A stretch of 64,000 nucleotides of DNA. Origin: Rufibacter ruber. GTDB lineage: Bacteria; Bacteroidota; Bacteroidia; Cytophagales; Hymenobacteraceae. Location: positions 62,001 through 126,000 of the forward strand of contig NZ_LRMM01000003.1 in NCBI RefSeq assembly GCF_001647275.1, written 5' to 3'. How positions within the stretch are numbered: position 1 is the first letter of the stretch; each line of letters opens with the position of its first letter. The position numbers and the translations under genes were made by a program. A model generated the notes under the pieces. It made no database searches and had not been told where the DNA came from. It worked only from the letters and a program-made list of their open reading frames with translations. Positions 18,876 through 27,200 of the stretch are shown piece after piece.

Positions 18876-18937
18876 AAAATTGGCAGGCGGCCTTGATGTT
18901 TAGCTCCTGCCAGAAAACTATCTAATGTTAAACTTGA

Positions 18938-21220
18938 ATGAAGGTGCAATCCCCCTATAAAACCCCCTTACTTTTCACCCTGACGCTGTGGTTAGGCTTG
19001 CTCAGTTTTGGCTGCGCCCGAAAGAATGTGACCCCCACGGCCTCTACGGCTCCAGCGGCAGCGGCCAATTCTACTACAGATGCCGTAGCTGCTAAAGCCT
19101 CTTATGACCTCATTAAGCGCATAGTAGGCAAGTACGCAGACCAGTTCGTGGTGGAGTTCATCCCAAAGGAAGGGGAGAAGGACGTGTTTGAGGTGGAGAG
19201 CCTGGGCGGCAAGATTGTGCTGCGCGGCAATAACGGCGTTTCGGTGGCCAGTGCACTGAACCATTACCTCAAATATTACACCCACAGCAGCATCACGTGG
19301 AACGGCAGTAACCTCAACCTGTCAGACAAGCTGCCCGTGGTAACACAGAAAGTGAGACAGGCAAGCCCGTATAAATACCGCTACTACCTCAACTACTGCA
19401 CGTTCAACTACACCATGAGCTGGTGGGACTGGGAGCGCTGGCAGTGGGAGATTGACTGGATGGCCCTAAACGGCATCAACATGCCGCTGGCCGTAACGGG
19501 GCAGAACGCCATTCACCGCCGCGTGTACAAGAGCATGGGACTGACGGATAAGGATTTGGAGAGCTTCTTCAGCGGCCCGGCGTATTTTGCGTGGTTCTGG
19601 ATGGGCAACCTGGACGGCTGGGGCGGCCCGCTGCCCGTGAGCTGGATGGACAGCCATGAGGCGCTGCAGAAGCAGATTCTGGAGCGGCAGCGCGGCCTGG
19701 GCATGACGCCTATTTTGCCCGCTTTCACCGGCCACGTGCCACCGGCTTTCAAAGACAAATTCCCGAAGGCCAACCTGAAGAAAACCAACTGGGACGAGAT
19801 GTTCCCAGATGTGTACCTGTTGGATCCGGACGACCCGATGTTCGTGGAGATTGGCAAGAAATTTATTGAGGAGGAAATCAAGACCTTCGGCACTGACCAT
19901 TTCTATACCTCAGACACCTTCAACGAGAACCAACCGCCGTCCAGCGATTCTCTGTTCCTGAACAACGTGGGCCAGAAGGTCTATCAGTCTATGGCGGCGG
20001 CAGACCCCAAAGCCACCTGGATTATGCAGGGCTGGCTGTTCCATTTCTCCCGTGATTTCTGGCAAGCGCCCCAGATTCAGGCCATGCTCAACGGCGTGCC
20101 CAATGACAAGATGATTATCCTGGATTTGTGGAGCGAGAAGAACCCCATGTGGCAGAAGACAGAGGCGTATTATGGCAAACCCTGGATTTGGAACATGCTG
20201 CACAACTTCGGGGGGAACGTGAATATGTATGGATTGATGGATAGAGTGGCTACCTGGCCAGCTGAGGCGCTGCACCACCCCAACCGGGGCAAACTGACCG
20301 GTATTGGGCTCACGCCCGAAGCCATTGAGCAAAACCCGGTCATGTATGAGCTCATGATGGAGAACGCCTGGCGCGAAACGCCTATTGACCTTACCTCCTG
20401 GTTGAAAGGGTACACCCATCGCCGGTACGGCAAGGAAAACGCCAGCGCCAACCAAGCCTGGGAAATCCTGCGCCGCACAGTCTATGCAGACAGCGTGACC
20501 TCGGGCGGGCCCGAATCTATCATTGTGGGCCGGCCTACGTTCAACAGGAACGCCGGAGGGGCCACCACGAATTTTACCTATAACCAACTGGAGCTTGTCA
20601 CCGCCTGGGATAAACTCATAGCCGCCTCTAATGACTTAAAATCAGCCGAAGGCTACCAGTTTGACGTGGTGGATTTAACCCGTCAGGTATTGGCCAATTA
20701 CGCTACCCAGGTGCAGCAGCAGTTCGCGAAAGACTACAAGAACAAAGACGCGGCTGCTTTCAAAAAGCACAGTGCCGAGTTCATCACGCTGATTGAAGAC
20801 CTGGACCGGCTGGTCGCCACCCAGGAAGACCTGTTGCTGGGCCGCTGGCTCAACGCCGCCAAGGCCTGGGGAACTACCCCTGAAGAAAAGCGCTTATACG
20901 AAAAAAACGCCCGTAACTTGTTGACTCTCTGGGGTGACAAAGACAGCAAGTTGAGTGAATACGCTAACCGCCAGTGGGCCGGTCTCCTGAATGGCTATTA
21001 CAAACCGCGTTGGCAGCAATATTTCAGCTATGTGAACAGCCAAATGGCCAAAGGGCAGGCCATAGACCAGAAAGCCTTTGATGCCAAAATCAAAAACTGG
21101 GAGTGGCAATGGGTGAACAGCACTGAACCTTACCCAGCTAAAACCGCCGGGAACTCGGTGACTGTGGCCAATGAGTTATACCAGAAGTACCATGCCACTA
21201 TCAGGAACAGCTACAAATAG
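18938..21220 (+). CDS. GH89 alpha-N-acetylglucosaminidase, lipoprotein (copy 2)
   Basis: Second GH89 enzyme, 760 residues, clearly homologous to the preceding gene across its length. Lipobox LLSFGC puts Cys at about residue 27, followed by an Ala/Thr-rich linker. NAGLU domain about 60-135; catalytic barrel from YRYYLNYCTFNYTMSWWDWE. The acid/base motif SDTFNENQPPSS is nearer to the human enzyme (DTFNEMQPPSS) than copy 1 is; the nucleophile motif LTPEAIEQNPVMYE keeps the glutamate. The ATG at 18938 gives the lipoprotein signal. The oxidoreductase gene follows after 38 bases and probably shares the transcript. Confidence 0.95.
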   Translation: MKVQSPYKTPLLFTLTLWLGLLSFGCARKNVTPTASTAPAAAANSTTDAVAAKASYDLIKRIVGKYADQFVVEFIPKEGEKDVFEVESLGGKIVLRGNNGVSVASALNHYLKYYTHSSITWNGSNLNLSDKLPVVTQKVRQASPYKYRYYLNYCTFNYTMSWWDWERWQWEIDWMALNGINMPLAVTGQNAIHRRVYKSMGLTDKDLESFFSGPAYFAWFWMGNLDGWGGPLPVSWMDSHEALQKQILERQRGLGMTPILPAFTGHVPPAFKDKFPKANLKKTNWDEMFPDVYLLDPDDPMFVEIGKKFIEEEIKTFGTDHFYTSDTFNENQPPSSDSLFLNNVGQKVYQSMAAADPKATWIMQGWLFHFSRDFWQAPQIQAMLNGVPNDKMIILDLWSEKNPMWQKTEAYYGKPWIWNMLHNFGGNVNMYGLMDRVATWPAEALHHPNRGKLTGIGLTPEAIEQNPVMYELMMENAWRETPIDLTSWLKGYTHRRYGKENASANQAWEILRRTVYADSVTSGGPESIIVGRPTFNRNAGGATTNFTYNQLELVTAWDKLIAASNDLKSAEGYQFDVVDLTRQVLANYATQVQQQFAKDYKNKDAAAFKKHSAEFITLIEDLDRLVATQEDLLLGRWLNAAKAWGTTPEEKRLYEKNARNLLTLWGDKDSKLSEYANRQWAGLLNGYYKPRWQQYFSYVNSQMAKGQAIDQKAFDAKIKNWEWQWVNSTEPYPAKTAGNSVTVANELYQKYHATIRNSYK

Positions 21221-21258
21221 AAACTAACAAACAGCTTAGGTAATTTAACGTGAAGATT

Positions 21259-22692
21259 ATGAACCGGAGAAACGTACTGAAATCATTAGGCCTTTCCATT
21301 GGGGCAGCCGTGATTAGCACAGAAGCCCTGGCGCATCTGGGTGACAACAAATATTCCTATAAAATCCCGGAGAACCCGCTCTACGGGCCCATGGCCAAAC
21401 CGGTGACCGCTATCTCCATTGGAGCCGGTAACCGCGGAACCGTGTACGGGAACTTCGCCGCAAAATTCCCTGAGCAGTTAAAGATTGTGGGCGTGGCCGA
21501 ACCCAACCAATACCGCAATGACCGTCACGCGCAGGTGCATTCCATCTCGGCAGAAAACCGTTTCCAGACCTGGGAAGACGTGTTCAAAAAGCCCAAGTTT
21601 GCTGATGCCGTGATTATTGCCACCCCAGACAACATGCACTTTGAGCCCTGCATGAAAGCCCTGGCCATGGGCTATGACATCTTGCTGGAGAAACCCATTG
21701 CACCTACCGAGAAAGAGTGTCGCCAGATTCTGGACATGGCCCACAAAACCAATAGAATTGTAGCGGTTTGCCACGTGCTGCGCTACGCTCCGTACTTCGT
21801 GAAAATGAAGGAACTCATTGCCCAGGGTGCTATTGGCGAAGTTATCAGCGTGCAGCATTTTGAGCCTATTGAGCACACGCACATGGCCCACAGCTACGTG
21901 CGCGGCAACTGGCACAACTCCAAAGAAACCACGCCTATCATTCTGGCCAAATCCTGCCATGACCTGGACATCATCAAGTGGGTGGTGAACAAGCCCAGCC
22001 AAAAGATTGTGGCCATGGGCGATTTGAAGTGGTTCAAGAAAGAAAACGCCCCCGCCGGCAGCACTGCCCGCTGCACTGACGGCTGTAAAGTAGAGCGCGA
22101 GTGCCCGTACTCGGCTATCAAAGAATACTACGAACGGCGAAACCGCAACAAGGTGCTGGACTTGCCAACTGATAAATCACAGCAAGATGCGGCCATCATG
22201 GAGCGCCTGAAAACCACCAACTACGGACGCTGCGTGTACCGCATGGAAAACGACCAGCCAGACCACTACGTGACCAGCATTCAGTTTGCTGACAGCGTAA
22301 CGGCCAACTTCTCTATGGAAGCCTTCACGTCTTACCATGACCGCCGCACCCGCATCATGGGCTCTATGGGCGACATGGTAGGCGACATGAAAGAACTGGT
22401 GGTCACCGATTTCCGCACCCGCAAGTCAACCACGTTTGTGCCTCGGGCCGAAGACGTGGAAGGCTACAAAAACAGCGGTCACGGCGGTGGTGACTGGCTT
22501 CTGGTGCGTGATTTTGTGCAGGCGGTGGCTCAGCAAAATCCTGCCTTGTTGACGTCTACCATTGATGAATCCATTGAAAGCCACGTAATGGGCTTCATGG
22601 CAGAGGAAAGCCGCAAGAAAGGCAAAGTCATGGATATTAAAATGGAGAAAGTAAAGACTCCTCAAGGCCAGCCACAGGCGTTGAAAAGCTAG
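21259..22692 (+). CDS. Tat-exported Gfo/Idh/MocA-family oxidoreductase
   Basis: NAD(P)-dependent sugar oxidoreductase. The ATG at 21259 (not the GTG at 21250) is chosen because it starts a twin-arginine signal, MNRRNVLKSLGLSIGAAVIS. The Rossmann domain begins at AISIGAGNRGTVYGNFA; the catalytic-type lysine motif LLEKPIAP and histidine motif KSCHDLDIIKW are present, unlike GH109 glycosidases, which lack the EKP lysine. About residues 272-290 carry a cysteine-rich insert, ARCTDGCKVERECPYSAIKE, seen in a subgroup of this family. 477 residues. At the end of the GH89 run, it probably oxidises or epimerises a released amino sugar or its glycoside in the periplasm; the exact substrate is unknown. 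Confidence 0.9.
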   Translation: MNRRNVLKSLGLSIGAAVISTEALAHLGDNKYSYKIPENPLYGPMAKPVTAISIGAGNRGTVYGNFAAKFPEQLKIVGVAEPNQYRNDRHAQVHSISAENRFQTWEDVFKKPKFADAVIIATPDNMHFEPCMKALAMGYDILLEKPIAPTEKECRQILDMAHKTNRIVAVCHVLRYAPYFVKMKELIAQGAIGEVISVQHFEPIEHTHMAHSYVRGNWHNSKETTPIILAKSCHDLDIIKWVVNKPSQKIVAMGDLKWFKKENAPAGSTARCTDGCKVERECPYSAIKEYYERRNRNKVLDLPTDKSQQDAAIMERLKTTNYGRCVYRMENDQPDHYVTSIQFADSVTANFSMEAFTSYHDRRTRIMGSMGDMVGDMKELVVTDFRTRKSTTFVPRAEDVEGYKNSGHGGGDWLLVRDFVQAVAQQNPALLTSTIDESIESHVMGFMAEESRKKGKVMDIKMEKVKTPQGQPQALKS

Positions 22693-22716
22693 TCTAATAC
22701 CTAGTTTTCCTGAATG

Positions 22717-22761
22717 AATTCCCGTTTTGGGGCTGTTTTCACGAAAACAGCAAAGGGAATT
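22717..22761. repeat. Dispersed palindrome R8
   Basis: AATTCCCGTTTTGGGGCTGT pairs with the right arm ending GGGAATT, with a short deletion. 25 bases after the oxidoreductase stop. Confidence 0.75.
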
Positions 22762-22971
22762 TTTGTTTAGGCCAGAACTTACTGGCCCGATGCAATAGCG
22801 GTCTGATTTGTATTGCGTTGTGCATTGTGTAAATTAACCACAGGAGCTTTGTATAGTAGCAGCTTGGCAAATGATGTATACCTTTTTGCGTTGTTATCAT
22901 GGAAGCTGCCCCGAAAAGAAAAAGCTGAGTTCTGTTTAGCCATGCCGTTAAGGGCAAGCAATAAATTATAT

Positions 22972-23523
22972 ATGACTGTAGACTTAAAAAGGATTGTTCT
23001 CACGACAACAGCTTCCTTCATGGTTGCCACTCTCGTATTCCATTTCGATGGTCAGGACCAAGGTGCTTTTTTAAGTCCTTTCCTTTTCTCAATAGCAGTA
23101 ATATTGACCAATCTTGACAGGATTGTCATAAATAAATTCATAGCAATCGCCCTTGGGCTTATTCTGACGTTGCCTGTTTTCTTCATTACAATGCTGTCAG
23201 CAATCGGATTATCTAGCGTAATGGGCATGGGTTCAATAATTGTATGCTCCATTCTTGCAGGAACGCTTATGTTCCTTGTCAACAGCATATTCATAAGAAT
23301 GGGAAGCTTTAAAATGGGTTTAGCAATTACAATGGTCGCTTCATTATGTGCCTTTCCTTTAGTAGAGCAGATGAAGAAGCACAATCTCGGTTTAAATATT
23401 ACAACTGTACTTGCTACCGACCCAAGCCTTTTTTTTATTTCTTGGCAAACATTGGTTGGGTTAGGGATAAGCATTGGAATTTGGGCAAAAGCAGAAAAAA
23501 AACCTGCCCCTAACATTGTTTAA
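22972..23523 (+). CDS. Small integral membrane protein, unknown function
   Basis: 183-residue membrane protein with about six predicted hydrophobic segments (for example GAFLSPFLFSIAVILTNL, FIAIALGLILTLPVFFITML, SIIVCSILAGTLMFLVNSIF) and no family I recognise. The frame is open further upstream, but the ATG at 22972 is chosen because codons before it have no coding character. The gene is visibly AT-richer than its neighbours, which suggests acquisition. Its last codons and stop lie within the first of three related palindromes (23512-23566) that follow the AT-rich genes of this window. An 8-base direct repeat CGTTGTTA brackets it (22889 and 23552). Confidence 0.7.
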   Translation: MTVDLKRIVLTTTASFMVATLVFHFDGQDQGAFLSPFLFSIAVILTNLDRIVINKFIAIALGLILTLPVFFITMLSAIGLSSVMGMGSIIVCSILAGTLMFLVNSIFIRMGSFKMGLAITMVASLCAFPLVEQMKKHNLGLNITTVLATDPSLFFISWQTLVGLGISIGIWAKAEKKPAPNIV

Positions 23524-23566
23524 ATGTCAGCCTTCGACCGACGGCCTTGCTCGTTGTTAATACTAG
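23512..23566. repeat. Cassette-end palindrome A
   Basis: Imperfect palindrome overlapping the stop of the membrane protein gene. The right half ACGGCCTTGCTCGTTGTTAA..TACTAG closely matches that of element B at 44944-44997; left halves also align (AAC.ATGT..AAA.GTCA). Reminiscent of integron attC sites in size, foldability and place, but the exact GTTRRRY core is not evident. Confidence 0.6.
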
Positions 23567-23705
23567 CCGTCAGGTCAAACTTGAAATATTTAAGAATTTA
23601 TCTGTTCCTGTAGGAAAAGGAATCTTTGGGATTTGCAAAAGTCTAGAAATGGATATAGGCAAAAGACAGTAATGCCAGACAATTACAATCATTAAACGCT
23701 ACTAT

Positions 23706-23966
23706 ATGAAACTCCAATTAGACACCAAATCCATCATGATTGGCTTTTTAAGCGCAGCCTTGTTAATCTCGGCTTTTAGTTTCAAGAATGACAGTTCCGG
23801 GAATGGAGGAAAATATCAGACATCTATGGGAGAAAGAGGAATAATTATACTAGACACAGAAACAGGAGCTTATATAATCAACACTGATGCAACGAACTCT
23901 GGGTGGCGGAAAGGGAATTTTGAAAACACTTTTAAGGTAAGCAAAGACAATTTAGATAGAAAGTAA
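23706..23966 (+). CDS. Small exported hypothetical protein
   Basis: 86-residue protein with an N-terminal hydrophobic helix (MIGFLSAALLISAFSF) that could be a signal peptide or anchor, then a short domain containing GIIILDTETGAYIINTD and KGNFENTFKVSKDN. I know similar small proteins from Bacteroidota only as uncharacterised; no function can be given. AT-rich like the preceding gene, and followed by palindrome C. Start ATG 23706 gives a plausible signal. Confidence 0.6.
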   Translation: MKLQLDTKSIMIGFLSAALLISAFSFKNDSSGNGGKYQTSMGERGIIILDTETGAYIINTDATNSGWRKGNFENTFKVSKDNLDRK

Positions 23967-24039
23967 TATTGTGGTAAAGTGGCTGGTTCCGTTCCACAAG
24001 AATTTATCTCCAAAACACGCAAACTTGACTGACAGAAAT

Positions 24040-24079
24040 GCGTTTTCGGGCTACTTTCAGAAAAACAGGTCAAAAACAA
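24040..24079. repeat. Dispersed palindrome R9
   Basis: GCGTTTTCGGGCTACTTTCA with right arm AAAACAGGTCAAAAAC; several mismatches. Lies between the small exported gene and palindrome C. Confidence 0.65.
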
Positions 24080-24126
24080 AAAGATAAGAACGAGCAGTCA
24101 CTTGAAAAACAAGCATGTCCTAAAAC

Positions 24127-24163
24127 GTTAAACGGCGGCCGATTGCCTTCTGCCGTCGTTTAG
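24127..24163. repeat. Cassette-end palindrome C
   Basis: TAAACGGCGGC and GCCGTCGTTTA pair with one mismatch. The right half CCGTCGTTTA and inner GCCTTC are shared with element B. It follows the AT-rich gene at 23706-23966. Confidence 0.55.
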
Positions 24164-24218
24164 CCAAACACGTTAAATCCTTCGTAAAACACGCGTCCGG
24201 CTCCACCGTTTACCCCAT

Positions 24219-27200
24219 ATGCCCAACCCTGAAACTCCGCTTCCGCACCTGCTCAAACAGTACCAGCGCCGTCTGCTCAACCTCAGTGGCTCTAACCGTT
24301 CGCTCGTCTTGCTTAAGCCGTCGGCTAGTCTGCACCTGGATTTGCACGCGCTGGACCACGCGCACAAAGGCCCTTCGTTTGAGTATATCAAAGAGTTGCT
24401 GGCGGGCAAACAGAACATCACCCTCTGTGCCGTTGCCGATGCCCGTGATGCCACCTTGGCCTCGCTCACCAAAAGCCTGAAAACCATTCAGCGGCGGGCG
24501 CACATGATTTGGGAGGAGCGCGGCGCGAAGGAGCTGTTCGTGGGGTATCCCATGGTGGAAGGCGCGTTCCCAGACGGTACCCTGGTGCGGTGCCCGTTGC
24601 TGTTCTTCCCCGTGGAGCTGAAGGTGAACGAGAAACGGCAATGGCAACTGGTTCGGCCCGAAGCCACACCCGCGTTCTTCAACAAAAGTTTCCTGCTGGC
24701 CTACGCGCACTACCTCAACCTCAAGCCAGATGAGGCGCTCATGGAAGAAGATTTTGACGAATTTCCTACAGATGATTTACAATTCAGAACCAAGCTCTAC
24801 GAACTGCTTCGCGATAGCAATATCGACATTAACTTTAACCAGGAACTGCTCAAAGACGCGCTCCAGCCGTTCAAAGCCTACAAACGCGAAGACCTGGAGA
24901 AAACCTGGAAGCCGGGACAACTGAAACTGCAGCCCGAGGCGGTGCTGGGCATCTTCCCGCAGGCAGGCTCTTACCAGTTGGCAGACTATGATGATTTATT
25001 GGAGAACCCGCCCGCCGCATCATTAGAAGAATTGCTTCTTCCGCAAGCGGAAATCAACCCAACGCATGCGCAGCTGGAGCAACAGCTGTTCACCGCCTTT
25101 GACGCCGATGCTTCACAGGAGGCGGCGCTGCGGCAGGTGAAGGCGGGGCAAAGCGTGGTGGTGCAGGGTCCGCCGGGCACCGGAAAATCGCAGCTTATCT
25201 GCAATCTGGTCTCTGACTACCTGGCGCGGGGCAAAAGCGTGCTGGTGGTCTGCCAGAAGCGGGCCGCGCTGGACGTGGTATATCAGCGCCTCTCCACCAC
25301 CGGCCTGGACCAATTCTCTGCGCTGGTGCATGACTTGAACCTGGATCGCCCGGCCGTGTTCAGTAAAATCAGAACGCAGATTGAACAGGTAGAAGAATAC
25401 AAACGGCAGAACGTGGCCTTGGGCAACATCCACGCCGAGCGGCAGTTTCTGGAAACCAGCCGCCGCATGAACCAGATCAGCGAGCGTTTGAACAGCTTGA
25501 AAGACGCGTTGTTTGACACCTCGGTCTGCGGTTGGTCGCCCAAAGAACTGTATTTGCGTAGCAACCCGCGCGCACCGCATCTACCCGCCGAGGCCGTCTT
25601 CCAGCACTTCAATGCCCAAACCTGGCCCGATTGGCGGCCGCGCCTGCTGCATTACCTGCAAGACGCGGTGCTGCTCCAGAACCTGGATTTCCCGTGGAAC
25701 GAACGCCGTTCCTTCCACCACCACACCTGGACCGAGCGCCAGAAACTGACTCAATTGCTCACTGCTATTCCCGCTTCGGCGCAAGCCGTGGCCACCCAAG
25801 TGAAGGAACTGCTGCCACCCCAGGCTGAAGTCTGGGACGCGCTGCAAGCGTTGCTGCAGGAGCAGTCCACGCTTTTACAGGTGCAGGAAGCCTTGCAGGA
25901 CAAAGCCGTTTCCAGGCTGTTTTTTGGAAATCTGGCCCAAACCAAAGACTTTAAAACCAGGGAGGAGCAGCTGCAGCAACTGCAGAAAGAAACGGCAGCG
26001 GCGCAGACCAAACTATCATCAGAAGAGGCCATTCAGGTAACCCAACTACTCGCGGAGCATGACCAGGCGCAGAGCGGTTTCTTTAGTAAAATAGGCTGGG
26101 GCTTCTCTTCGGCTAAAAAGAAATTATCGGCGTTCGCCGAAGGCAAAAAACTCACGGATCCAGACACGGCGGTAGAGCACCTGCGCATGGCCTTGAAGCA
26201 GTTGGAGACGCTGCAAACCAGTTGGAAAACCCTGCAGGAGCAAGAGCCGTCGCTGGAAATTCTGGCAGATGTGTATGGGTCCGCCGCAACGCAGGAGTTG
26301 ACGCATTTGCAACAGGCGTGGGAACTGAGAAAAATGGTACACAAACTGATGGCTTACGAGGTGCTGCCGGAGGAACTGCTGCAGCTGCGCGTCGAGCGTT
26401 TTAGGGCTGTTTTTTCTGAAACGTTGCCAAAACTCCAGGCTTTGCAGGAAAAACTTCGGGAGTGGGAACAATGGTTGACGTCTTCTCAAATTGAAGCGTT
26501 GGCCACCAGCCCCGCCGCTGCCCAGGAAATGGCGCAGAGCCTCAACGAGCATTTTGATAGAATGGTGGCCTTTGATGCGCTGGTGCAAACGTTTTCGCCG
26601 GAACTGAAAAGCTGGCTGGAAGAAGTACGTGCGGCAGTGCCTGAAAGCGTGGAGGCTCAACTGCGCGCCATTGAGAACAGCGTGCAGCTGGCCTGGCTGC
26701 AACAGCTGGAAGGCCAGAACCCCGTGCTCACCATTGTGAGCACCGGCGAACTGGAACGGTTGGAAACGGAATTACAAGAGAAAATCAAACAAAAAGCGGA
26801 ATTCAGCCGCCAGATTATTCTGCTCAACCTGCGCGAACAGACTTACAAAAACATGGAGTACAACCGCCTGGGCAACCCGGTTACGTACCGGCGGCTGCTC
26901 ACGCAGGTGAGCAAAAAGCGCATGCTGTACCCGCTCCGCAAGCTCAACGCCGAGTTCGGGGATGAGATTCGGCAGTTGTTGCCGTGCTGGCTGGCCTCAC
27001 CGGAGACGGTATCGGCGTTGTTTCCGCTGGAGCGGATTTTTGATTTGGTCATCTTTGACGAGGCGTCGCAATGCTTCGCCGAGGTGGGCGTGCCGGCCAT
27101 GGTGCGCGCCAAACAGGCCGTGATTGCCGGCGACGAGCAGCAGCTGGGGCCGTCAGATTTGTACCGCGTGCGGTTTGGCAACGAAGAAGACGAGACGGAG

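Noticed and set aside
22813-22971. Upstream extension of the small membrane protein by 53 codons
   Set aside because: The extension lacks coding character and starts at a rare codon in a region holding a possible recombination repeat; the ATG at 22972 gives a sensible protein.
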